Shown here piece after piece: positions 7,728-15,906 of a DNA stretch of 64,000 nt. The notes under the pieces were generated by a model, which made no database searches, was not told where the DNA came from, and saw only the letters and a list, made by a program, of their open reading frames with translations. Each line of letters opens with the position of its first letter. The stretch's first letter is position 1. Source of the DNA: an uncultured Bacteroidia bacterium (lineage in GTDB: Bacteria > Bacteroidota > Bacteroidia > Bacteroidales > ML635J-15); assembly GCA_902791865.1 (NCBI GenBank), contig CADAXK010000003.1, positions 124,001-188,000 of the forward strand. Direction: 5' to 3'. The position numbers and the translations under genes were made by a program.

Positions 7728-10442
7728 CTACTCCTTTACAACCTTATACACCGACGGCAGGCTGCTCTCCTCGCTGTAAATCCTTAAAATATACACACCA
7801 TCCTCAAGTCCTTCCACATCAAATTCCGCTTCGTAGCCGTTCACTTCCTTGCGCATAACAAGTTGCCCCGTAACGGAATAGAACTCCACTGCAGAAACAA
7901 AGCCGTCTGAATTGATGTTGAGAAAACTCTTTGTCGGGTTAGGTCCAATGTCGTATACAGGTTCGGCAAGGACACGAAGGCGTATGTCGTAAATGGTATC
8001 GCAAGCAGTCTCGTGAAGCACGGCAAACGAGTAGTTGCCAGTAGAATAAAACGTATGGTCGCCGATGGTGACAAAATTGTTTACCACAGTATCGATGGTG
8101 TATGTTATTTCGCACTTAACGAAATCAGCGATGAAAGTTGAATCGCTTGTAACCACAATAGTTCGCGAACTGGACTCGTCGCCATCGTTCCACGAAACAA
8201 ATATGTATCCTTCGTAGGGCATTGCAGTCAGCGTTACCGTTGAACCTTCATCGTAAGTTCCTCCGCCAGAAACAGAGCCGTAAGCATCGTTGTTTGCCAA
8301 AACTGTAATCGTGTAGGTTGGAATTTCCTCGAATGTCGCTTCAATTGTGTGGTTTGTCGTCACATTCGTGAAAGTGTAAACACCATCAATTAAATCGGCG
8401 GTAACATCCAAATCGTCAACCAATACGCTTGCAATGCGATAGTGTTCGTTAGGTGTGATTGAAAATGTCTGGTCTTCGCCTTCATCAACCGAAACTTCTC
8501 CGCTTGGTGCGATTGTTCCGCCTTCATCGGCAGTTGCTGTAATTGTCTTTATTGCCCTGAAGCTTGCTGTAAAAGTGCTGTCGCCGGCAACGACTATTGT
8601 CCTTGGGTTGTCCTCGTTGCCATCGTTCCACGTCAGGAAGCGATAGCCATCATTGGGTGTTGCAACAAGCACTACTTCCGTATCGCAAGTGAAACTTCCG
8701 GATCCAGTAACATCTCCCATGCTCGCATCATCTGTTTCCACCTCAATATTATAATGAGTTGTTTGCTCGCTTCGAATGTTTGCAAACCGATTCCACTGAT
8801 TGGCGCTTCTGTAACTGTCGATTGTTGCACATGGAATCCATACATTCACCGTTTGATAAAGTGCGTTACTAACAAGATTTGGCCCAAGAAATGGTGGCGT
8901 GATTGACAATGAATATATATCGGTAATACTATCGCAATTGTAGAACGCTTCAAATCCTAGTGTATCAATTGAATTGCCCAGTGTTACAGAAGTTATTCCG
9001 CCACAATTACTAAACGCATACATTCTAATAATTTTTACAGAATTGGGTAATACTAAATCTCCCGTAAGACCGCTACACCTAGCAAAAGCAGCATTTCCAA
9101 TGAATTGCACCGAATCAGGGATTATCAATGTGCCAGTCAAACCGCTACAACCAGTAAATGCTTGTGTTCCAATATTGACAAGCGAATCCGGAAGCCTCAT
9201 CTCGGTCAGTTCAGTACAGTCTAAAAACGCTATCTCGGGAATAATCTTTACATTTTCGCCAAAATTCACGGTTGATACAGGAGAGGCAAACAATGCAGAT
9301 CCATGTTCGCCACCCATAATTGTGCAGTTTCTAGCATTGAAGTTGAGTGTTTGCAGTGCTCGGCAATATCCAAATGCCAAGTTCCCAATACTTGTTATGG
9401 AATCGGGGATTGTAACCTCTGTCAGCGTACTACAATCATAAAATGCATAATCTGGAATAATTTTAACTTTTTCGCCAATATTCAAAGACTCCAATGATGT
9501 ACAGCCGCCAAAAACCGGAGATGTAAGGTCTCCCATTGTTGTACAGTTTGTTGCATTGAAGTTAATTGTAGATAGGCTGCTACAACCTTCAAATGCTTGA
9601 TTTCCAATAAATGTTATAGGTTCTGGAATTGTTATTTCGGTCAGACCGCTGCAATCATAAAAAGCACCTGAACCAATGCTGGTAACGGAATTGGGAATTG
9701 TAATTTCTGCAAGTCCGCTACAAAAAGAAAAAGCTCCTCCAGCAATTTTTTGTATTCCTTCTGGTATAGCGTATGAGGTGGCGTTGTTTTCTGGGAAATA
9801 AGCGAAACAAGTAGCATTATATAGAGGTTCTGTCAGACCGGAACAATTAACAAATGCCTGGCTTCCAATTTCAGTTACCGAAGTGGGGATTGTTACTGCA
9901 GTCAGTCCGAAACAATGAGCAAATGCATAATCGCCAAGGCTTGTAACGGAGTATGTAACACTATTATACTCAACTGATTCGGGAATTTCGAGGTCACCAG
10001 TAGGCTCAGTATTATACCAAGGTTGCCAGTCATTTTCGCTTACAACTTCCACAGTATAAGGCTCTTCGTTTGAGGTAATATAGTAGAATAAGGTTTGCCC
10101 GCTACTGCATACTGCCGAAAAGTCGTACTGTGCCCTTGTGAAAGTAGCCTCTGCAATTTCGCTGTCGTCCATGCCATCCATTATTGCAATTGCCTTAATG
10201 GTCGTTGTGGTGTTGAGTGTAAAAGGCCCCTCGTATAATGTCGATTCTGCTGACGGGTCGTTACCATCAATAGTGTAGTAGATAGTTGCGCCATCGGTTT
10301 CACAAGTTATTGTTACTTCAACAGATATATTATATTCACCGCCATCAGGAGTAAAAATAGGTGTCCCGACTGTATCCGCCATTGCATAGTTTGCCAGCAA
10401 TGTAGTAATTAATATCAGCGCTAATGTATATAATTTCCTCAT
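7728..10442 (-). CDS. BspA-like leucine-rich-repeat surface protein with T9SS sorting domain
   Basis: The 904-residue secreted protein begins with a signal peptide (about 1-22, ending near NYAMAD). A chitobiase-C-terminal-like beta sandwich follows (about 25-90, including DGATIYYTIDG). Then come BspA/LRR_5 repeats of about 23 residues (about 160-550, with signatures such as IPNSVTSIGSGAFYDCSGL). After these are InlB-like B repeats containing WNDGNEDNPRTIVV and WNDGDESSSRTIVV. The C-terminal domain of about 75 residues (PNPTKSFLNI ... GVYILRI) is a type IX secretion signal. It is probably exported across the outer membrane and surface-attached, with an adhesion-type role inferred from the repeats. 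It stands alone with its own promoter. Confidence 0.9.
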   Translation of the reverse strand: MRKLYTLALILITTLLANYAMADTVGTPIFTPDGGEYNISVEVTITCETDGATIYYTIDGNDPSAESTLYEGPFTLNTTTTIKAIAIMDGMDDSEIAEATFTRAQYDFSAVCSSGQTLFYYITSNEEPYTVEVVSENDWQPWYNTEPTGDLEIPESVEYNSVTYSVTSLGDYAFAHCFGLTAVTIPTSVTEIGSQAFVNCSGLTEPLYNATCFAYFPENNATSYAIPEGIQKIAGGAFSFCSGLAEITIPNSVTSIGSGAFYDCSGLTEITIPEPITFIGNQAFEGCSSLSTINFNATNCTTMGDLTSPVFGGCTSLESLNIGEKVKIIPDYAFYDCSTLTEVTIPDSITSIGNLAFGYCRALQTLNFNARNCTIMGGEHGSALFASPVSTVNFGENVKIIPEIAFLDCTELTEMRLPDSLVNIGTQAFTGCSGLTGTLIIPDSVQFIGNAAFARCSGLTGDLVLPNSVKIIRMYAFSNCGGITSVTLGNSIDTLGFEAFYNCDSITDIYSLSITPPFLGPNLVSNALYQTVNVWIPCATIDSYRSANQWNRFANIRSEQTTHYNIEVETDDASMGDVTGSGSFTCDTEVVLVATPNDGYRFLTWNDGNEDNPRTIVVAGDSTFTASFRAIKTITATADEGGTIAPSGEVSVDEGEDQTFSITPNEHYRIASVLVDDLDVTADLIDGVYTFTNVTTNHTIEATFEEIPTYTITVLANNDAYGSVSGGGTYDEGSTVTLTAMPYEGYIFVSWNDGDESSSRTIVVTSDSTFIADFVKCEITYTIDTVVNNFVTIGDHTFYSTGNYSFAVLHETACDTIYDIRLRVLAEPVYDIGPNPTKSFLNINSDGFVSAVEFYSVTGQLVMRKEVNGYEAEFDVEGLEDGVYILRIYSEESSLPSVYKVVKE

Positions 10443-10486
10443 TCTTTATTATTTATCAATATTAATTGCATTCTACAAATGCCTTG

Positions 10487-10517
10487 CAAAAATAACACAT
10501 AGGTATAAGAATACAAA
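10487..10517 (-). promoter_or_regulatory. Promoter of the first BspA-like gene
   Basis: Minus strand: -33 TTTG (10517-10514), 19-bp spacer, -7 TATTTTTG (10494-10487), 44 bp before the start codon. Both elements and spacing fit the Bacteroidota vegetative promoter. Confidence 0.75.
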
Positions 10518-10544
10518 ATTGAAATGCTGATTTTTGCGAATAAT

Positions 10545-10686
10545 CATTGAACCTTCTACTCAGCGTAGCTAATCGTTGAACATTGAATCGTTGAACATGG
10601 AACGTTGAACATGGAACGTTGAATCTTTGAACGTTAAACATTGAATCTTCAAATTTTTGAATCTTCAAATTTTCAAATCTTCAAAT
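10545..10686. repeat. Degenerate heptamer array 2
   Basis: About 20 units of 7-8 bp, mostly TTGAACN, TTGAATC and later TTCAAAT, for example TTGAACATGGAACG repeated twice. It ends in a run of eight C residues at 10687-10694. It fills the 420-bp gap between divergent genes together with their two promoters; no gene is visible. Confidence 0.8.
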
Positions 10687-10789
10687 CCCCCCCCTTCCCT
10701 TTCGGCACCATTTTTGTTTTATACCTCGCATTGTTCAAAAGTTAAGTTTTTTTTATAAGTTTTAATGGCAGCCGTAAAAATATAATGAC

Positions 10790-10797
10790 TATCTTTG
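10790..10797 (+). promoter_or_regulatory. -7 box of the DUF4412-like gene
   Basis: TATCTTTG, a full match to TAnnTTTG, 66 bp before the ATG at 10864. No TTG lies at the -33 position. Confidence 0.6.
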
Positions 10798-10863
10798 CGA
10801 ACATTTTATTATTAGGTAGAAATTTAATTAAATTAGTAACAACAAATAAAATTTATTTTGAAT

Positions 10864-11550
10864 ATGAAGACTTTAGTTAAAGTATTATGCGTTGCAATGG
10901 CATTGTTGGTGTCGTTCTCAGTAAGCGCACAGAAAAAAGAAAAGGCTTTCGCAGGAATTATCAAGTATGCAATCACTTATGAAGATTTGGATCCGCAGTA
11001 CAAAGGTCAGGTTCCGACTGAAATGATAACATATGTTAAGGACGGAAAGTTTAGAATGGACCAGGTTTCTCCAATGTACACTATGGGTTCAGTAGTCCTT
11101 GAAGATGGTAGCGCAATCGTTCTTATTGATGTTATGGGCCAGAAGCTCGCTACACAGCAGTCAAAGGAAGACATAGAAAAGGCTAAGGCAGACGCAAAGG
11201 AATCGGGCGACTTGAAGGACTCGGAACCGGTAGTTGAGAAAACCGACGAAACCAAGACAATTGCTGGTTACAAGTGCACCAAGTACAACGTTACCACCGA
11301 TGGTGAAACCATGGAGGTTTTCGTAACAGAAGACATTCCTATGCCGGCAAGCTACTATGAAAATTCGCAAGTTAAGGGTGTAAAGGGTGTTCCGATGGAA
11401 TACACAATGTCGGCTAATGGCATGAACATGACAATGACCGCAAAGGAAGTTAAGAAGGGCGGCGTAAATAACTCTATGTTCATGATTACCGACGACTACC
11501 AGAAGGTTTCTCCTGAAGATTTCGCTAAGATGCTCGGTGGCGGTATGTAG
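10864..11550 (+). CDS. Secreted DUF4412-like protein
   Basis: Exported protein of about 228 residues with a signal peptide (MKTLVKVLCVAMALLVSF, cut near SAQ). The body resembles the DUF4412 family of Bacteroidota: repeated beta strands, GIIKYAITYED near the mature N-terminus, a KTIAGYKCTKYNV motif, then a strand FVTEDIPMP. This arrangement looks like the LolA/LolB-type half-barrel, suggesting a hydrophobic-ligand or lipoprotein role, but that is inference. ATG at 10864 is preferred over an upstream in-frame TTG because the signal peptide begins there. A terminator follows 17 bp after the stop. Confidence 0.8.
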   Translation: MKTLVKVLCVAMALLVSFSVSAQKKEKAFAGIIKYAITYEDLDPQYKGQVPTEMITYVKDGKFRMDQVSPMYTMGSVVLEDGSAIVLIDVMGQKLATQQSKEDIEKAKADAKESGDLKDSEPVVEKTDETKTIAGYKCTKYNVTTDGETMEVFVTEDIPMPASYYENSQVKGVKGVPMEYTMSANGMNMTMTAKEVKKGGVNNSMFMITDDYQKVSPEDFAKMLGGGM

Positions 11551-11567
11551 AAAATATTTTAAGGCAG

Positions 11568-11593
11568 AAAAATCCTCGAAAGGGGATTTTTTT
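11568..11593 (+). terminator. Rho-independent terminator
   Basis: AAAAATCC (11568-11575) pairs with GGATTTTT (11584-11591) around an 8-base loop and runs into a T tract ending at 11593. It separates the DUF4412-like gene from ftsK. Confidence 0.8.
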
Positions 11594-11622
11594 GCTTGTT
11601 ATGGAATGAAAGAATGAATTGA

Positions 11623-14250
11623 ATGTTAGGTAGATCCAAGAAAAAGAACAAGGTCGAAGCCGATAGCCCAAAGGACGAGGGCAAGGCAAAAAAGCCTGAT
11701 ACCAAGAAAAAGGGCAAGGAATCCGACAGTGATGACGAATCGAAGGTGAAACGCTCTGACCAGATAAAAATCAGCATCGGCGTTTTACTTTTGGCGTTTG
11801 TTATAATAATGATTGTATCGTTCATTTCCTATTTCTTTACGTGGGAAAGCGACCAGTCGTTGTCGAACTACGGATTTTTCGAAGCTTTGTTCAATTCCGA
11901 CATACAGGTCGAAAACAAAGCTGGGAAACTGGGCGCCATAATCGCAAATTTCTTTATCCGCGATACATTCGGTATTGCATCTTTTGCAATATTGGCAATG
12001 TTGGTGGTAATAAGCCTTAGACTTTTGAAAATAAGGAAAGTTCGCATATTGCCGTTCATTATAAAGAGTGCGGTTATTATGCTTTGGCTCAGCATTGCAT
12101 TGGCGTCTGTTTTCAAGGATAGCTTGTTTATGCTCGGTGGCAAGCACGGATATTTTCTTTTCAAGGGTATGTGCAATTTGGTAGGAGGAATTGGGGCTTA
12201 CTCCATTATTATTGTACTCGCTCTGTTCATCGTGATTTTCTGTTTCGAAAATTCCGTGGTGGGAATAAAGAAAATTCTGGAAAGAATTTCCGCTTTCAAA
12301 ATAAAGGACATTAAGAATAAGCTTGGCGACGAAGACGAAACTCCTGTCGTCCAGCAGAATCCTGCAGAACCAGTAAAGCCTATCGATCCGATACTACCGA
12401 TTGAAAATACAAACGAACAGGTTGACGAAGCCGTAACAGATGAGCCGCCTGTAGTTAAAGACGAAGAGGAAACATCAAACACGATAGAACTCGAACATGA
12501 TGGAGTCGACAAACCTAGGAAAAAGGAAGTTCCTAATGACCTCGACCTTGAAATAAATACAGGTGCAGAAGAACAGAATGTGGATGCTCCTGTCGATGAC
12601 ATTATAGGAGAGGCGGAAGAAGATGTTTTGCAGAAATCCGATGATAATGCAGAAGTAAGTCTTGATATAACCAAACCAGAAGAGGAGCCTCAGGCATCTC
12701 CAGAGGATTGGAATAATTTGCCAGACTACGATCCTACCAAAGATCTGGAGTTCTACAAGTTCCCGACTGCCGATTTGCTACCCGACATACAGCCAAAGGA
12801 CAAGCTTTCGGACGAGGAAATGAACAAGCAGCTCAATGCTAACAAGGATAGGATTGTGCAGACGCTCAGCGACTACGGAATTGCAATATCGAAGATTTCG
12901 GCGACCGTAGGTCCTACAGTAACTCTGTACGAAATCGTTCCTGCACCTGGAGTGAGAATCTCAAAGATTAAGAATCTGGAAGATGATATCGCTTTGAGCC
13001 TTTCGGCTTTGGGAATCCGTATTATTGCGCCTATTCCAGGCAAGGGTACCATTGGTATCGAAGTGCCTAATCCCAAGCCTGAAACTGTATCGATGAGGTC
13101 GGTGATAGTTTCTAAGAAATTTCAGGAGTCAAAGTATGACCTGCCTGTGGCGCTCGGAAAGACAATCACCAACGAAACATACGTTTTCAACCTCGCCAAG
13201 ACTCCACACTTGTTGGTGGCAGGTGCAACCGGACAAGGTAAATCTGTAGGTATCAATGCGATAATTGCATCATTACTATACAAAAAGCATCCATCGCAAC
13301 TGAAGTTCGTCCTCGTTGACCCAAAGATGGTGGAACTTTCGATTTACAAGGCAATCGAAAAGCATTACCTTGCAAAATTGCCAGGCGACAATCCTGCAAT
13401 CATTACCGATGTTTCGAAGGTTACCGAGGCGATGAACTCTCTCTGCATACTCATGGACGAGCGTTACGAACTTCTTACCAAAGCAGGATGCCGTAACATC
13501 AACGAGTACAACGAAAAGTTCATAAAGCGCAAGCTCAATCCCGAAAAGGGACACTACTATATGTTCTACATTGTGGTAGTAATCGATGAGTTTGCCGACA
13601 TAATTGTACAGGAAGGCCGTCAGGTGGAAACTCCGATTTCGCGTCTGGCAGCAAAGGCGCGTGCAATAGGCATACACCTTATTGTTGCAACACAGCGTCC
13701 ATCCACCAATGTAATTACAGGTGTAATCAAGGCAAACTTCCCATCAAGAATTGCATTTAAGGTTACAAACTATATAGATTCGAAGACCATTCTCGACCAG
13801 ACTGGAGCAAATCAGCTTATCGGACGAGGCGACCTTCTGATTTCGTACGGTGGCGAAATAACGCGTGTCCAGTGTGCATTTATCGATACGCCAGAAGTTC
13901 AGAGCCTTGTCGATTTCATTAGTGCTCAGCAAGGATATGCATGCGTATACGAGTTGCCTGAAGTGAAAGGTGAAGGCGGAGAAGGAGGCGACAGCGCTGC
14001 AACACTCGATCCGAACAATCGCGACCCTCTGTTCGATGAGGCAGCAAGGCTTATTTGCGAATCGCAGCAAGGTTCAACTTCAATGCTTCAGCGCAAGTTC
14101 AGCATTGGCTACAATAGGGCAGGAAAGATAATCGATCAGCTCGAAGCGGCGGGTATAGTTGGACCGTACGAAGGTAGCAAGGCAAGGCAAGTACTTTACG
14201 ATATTACATCTTTGGAACGATATTTGGAAGTGCTGCACGGAAATAATTAG
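11623..14250 (+). CDS. ftsK: DNA translocase FtsK/SpoIIIE
   Basis: Septal motor that pumps chromosome ends through the closing division site. The 875-residue protein starts with a charged cytoplasmic segment. Four predicted membrane helices follow (about residues 45-220), then an acidic, low-complexity linker (about 240-380). The motor spans about 400-780, with Walker A GATGQGKS near 533-540, Walker B VVVIDEFAD, and RPSTNVITG. A gamma winged-helix domain at the end (DPLFDEAARL to ARQVLYDI) should read KOPS-type sites. The ATG at 11623 is the only start that keeps the basic N-terminal segment. A LolA-like gene and folP follow with minimal gaps. Confidence 0.95.
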   Translation: MLGRSKKKNKVEADSPKDEGKAKKPDTKKKGKESDSDDESKVKRSDQIKISIGVLLLAFVIIMIVSFISYFFTWESDQSLSNYGFFEALFNSDIQVENKAGKLGAIIANFFIRDTFGIASFAILAMLVVISLRLLKIRKVRILPFIIKSAVIMLWLSIALASVFKDSLFMLGGKHGYFLFKGMCNLVGGIGAYSIIIVLALFIVIFCFENSVVGIKKILERISAFKIKDIKNKLGDEDETPVVQQNPAEPVKPIDPILPIENTNEQVDEAVTDEPPVVKDEEETSNTIELEHDGVDKPRKKEVPNDLDLEINTGAEEQNVDAPVDDIIGEAEEDVLQKSDDNAEVSLDITKPEEEPQASPEDWNNLPDYDPTKDLEFYKFPTADLLPDIQPKDKLSDEEMNKQLNANKDRIVQTLSDYGIAISKISATVGPTVTLYEIVPAPGVRISKIKNLEDDIALSLSALGIRIIAPIPGKGTIGIEVPNPKPETVSMRSVIVSKKFQESKYDLPVALGKTITNETYVFNLAKTPHLLVAGATGQGKSVGINAIIASLLYKKHPSQLKFVLVDPKMVELSIYKAIEKHYLAKLPGDNPAIITDVSKVTEAMNSLCILMDERYELLTKAGCRNINEYNEKFIKRKLNPEKGHYYMFYIVVVIDEFADIIVQEGRQVETPISRLAAKARAIGIHLIVATQRPSTNVITGVIKANFPSRIAFKVTNYIDSKTILDQTGANQLIGRGDLLISYGGEITRVQCAFIDTPEVQSLVDFISAQQGYACVYELPEVKGEGGEGGDSAATLDPNNRDPLFDEAARLICESQQGSTSMLQRKFSIGYNRAGKIIDQLEAAGIVGPYEGSKARQVLYDITSLERYLEVLHGNN

Positions 14251-14271
14251 TAGAATTTAAAAATTTTGAAT

Positions 14272-14919
14272 ATGAAAAAGGTTACATTGTTGATTATAAG
14301 TTTGTTCGCTACTCTCTTGCTAGTAGCTCAAGGTTCTGTTCCCCAGATGGAAATACTTGATCAGGTAGCAGCAAAGACCGAAAAGTATGTCGGACTGAAA
14401 ATAGATTTTACTTTATATGTCGAAAATTTGCATAATGCAAAACGTGATTCATACAAAGGAAATGCAATATACAAGACTGGCCTTTACAAAATGGACATTA
14501 TGGGTCAGGTGGTTTATTCCGATGGAAAGACAAATTGGACATATCTAAGGGATGCCGAGGAGATTAGCATAACAAACAATGGTGACAACGAGGCTTTCAT
14601 GACAAACCCACAGGCAATCCTAAAGGACTATAAGTCGAAATTCAAGGTAAATTTCATTTCCGACAAGTTTGAGAAAAACAGAGCCTTATTGGAATTCGAC
14701 TTTTTCCCGAAGCAGATTGAAAACAAGAAATATTCTAAGATTACAATTCGCATCGACAAGACCAAGAAGCAGATTTTCTCGGTTCGTTATGTTGGAAAGG
14801 ATGGCGTAAATTATTTGATTGAGATTGACAAGATGCTTGAAAATCCGACAATTTCGGATTCCGAAGTTAAGTTCAGCAAGGCTTTGTATCCCGATGCCGA
14901 TATAATTGACATGAGATAA
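14272..14919 (+). CDS. LolA-like periplasmic lipoprotein carrier
   Basis: A 215-residue exported protein with signal peptide (MKKVTLLIISLFATLLLVAQ) and the LolA-type half-barrel pattern: a helix with IDFTLYVEN, then strands such as YKTGLYKMDIMGQVVYSDGKTNW, and a C-terminal beta segment. The family shuttles lipoproteins from the inner to the outer membrane. ATG at 14272 is favoured over the TTG six bases upstream because it gives a normal signal peptide. It sits 21 bp after ftsK, a pairing common in Bacteroidota, and its stop codon overlaps the folP start by one base. The gene is too divergent from the enterobacterial protein to assign the symbol firmly. Confidence 0.82.
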   Translation: MKKVTLLIISLFATLLLVAQGSVPQMEILDQVAAKTEKYVGLKIDFTLYVENLHNAKRDSYKGNAIYKTGLYKMDIMGQVVYSDGKTNWTYLRDAEEISITNNGDNEAFMTNPQAILKDYKSKFKVNFISDKFEKNRALLEFDFFPKQIENKKYSKITIRIDKTKKQIFSVRYVGKDGVNYLIEIDKMLENPTISDSEVKFSKALYPDADIIDMR

Positions 14920-15752
14920 TGCACAGCATAAACATCAAAGGTAAGCTTTATGACTTTTCAAATCCCCGCATTATGGGGATTTTGAATTTTACACCCGACT
15001 CATTCAATCCTGCGAGCCGCGTGGTTGACAATGGCGAAATCAAAGAACGCATTGAAAAAATGTTTGCCGATGGTGCCGACATGATCGACTTTGGCGGAAT
15101 GTCGACGCGACCAAACTGCGAGGTGATATCTGCCGATGACGAATGGAATAGGCTTGTGCCGGCATTGGAGATTGTTGCAAGGCATTTTTCCGACCATATT
15201 TTTTCTCTCGATACCTTCCGCGCTGAGATTGCCCGTCGCGCTGTTGTTGATTATGGCATTTCCATAATAAATGACATAAGTGCTGGTGATGCCGATCCCA
15301 AAATGTTCGATGTCGTTGCCGACACTCATGCACCTTATATTATTATGCATGGAGCACCAGATCCTACCGCATTGCATACCTGTACCGAATACAAATCGTT
15401 CATGAACGATATTCTGCATTTCTTTTCCGAAAAGGTAAATAAGTTGCATTCGCTTGGTGTTTCCGACATCATTGTTGATCCTGGATTTGGCTTTTCTAAG
15501 ACAGTTGACCAGAACTACGAGCTAATGGAGCACCTTGGCGATTTCGACATTTTTGAGTTGCCACTGCTAGTGGGCATTTCGCGAAAGTCGATGCTTTGGC
15601 GGTATCTGAATATCACCGTGGAACAATCGCTCAATGGGACAACCGTACTAAATACAATTGCATTGACAAAGGGAGCAAGCATTCTTCGCGTTCACGATGT
15701 CACCGAAGCTGTTGAGGCATTGAAGATTTGCAAAAAACTGAATTTGTGCTGA
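14919..15752 (+). CDS. folP: Dihydropteroate synthase
   Basis: Joins p-aminobenzoate to the pterin pyrophosphate in folate synthesis and is the sulfonamide target. The 277-residue TIM-barrel protein has the two family signatures: IMGILNFTPDSF near residues 18-30 and the ADMIDFGGMSTRPN pterin loop near 50-63, followed by SLDTF, INDISAGDAD, HGAPDP and VDPGFGFSKT, with ISRKSM near the end. The start codon overlaps the stop of the LolA-like gene (TAATG), indicating translational coupling. Confidence 0.96.
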   Translation: MHSINIKGKLYDFSNPRIMGILNFTPDSFNPASRVVDNGEIKERIEKMFADGADMIDFGGMSTRPNCEVISADDEWNRLVPALEIVARHFSDHIFSLDTFRAEIARRAVVDYGISIINDISAGDADPKMFDVVADTHAPYIIMHGAPDPTALHTCTEYKSFMNDILHFFSEKVNKLHSLGVSDIIVDPGFGFSKTVDQNYELMEHLGDFDIFELPLLVGISRKSMLWRYLNITVEQSLNGTTVLNTIALTKGASILRVHDVTEAVEALKICKKLNLC

Positions 15753-15754
15753 TA

Positions 15755-15880
15755 GGCTCAAAGGCTTGAAGGCTGACAGGCTCAAAGGACAAAGCCAGTA
15801 TGACTTTTAGCCTTTTCTTCTTTTAGCCTTCTAACCTAAAAAATCGCAAATCCAAAATCGTACTTCGTAAATCCAAAATT
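15755..15880. repeat. Degenerate short-repeat array 3
   Basis: Units such as AGGCTCAAAGGCTTGAAGGC and later two copies of AAATCCAAAAT separated by about 25 bp. It is similar in style to the other heptamer arrays of the window and has no coding potential. Confidence 0.6.
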
Positions 15881-15886
15881 TCTCAT

Positions 15887-15894
15887 TATCTTTG
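15887..15894 (+). promoter_or_regulatory. -7 box of recQ
   Basis: TATCTTTG only 12 bp before the chosen ATG at 15907, so the mRNA leader would be under 10 bases. The -33 region lies in the repeat array and has no good TTG. Confidence 0.6.
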
Positions 15895-15906
15895 CCTTTT
15901 CTGCTC

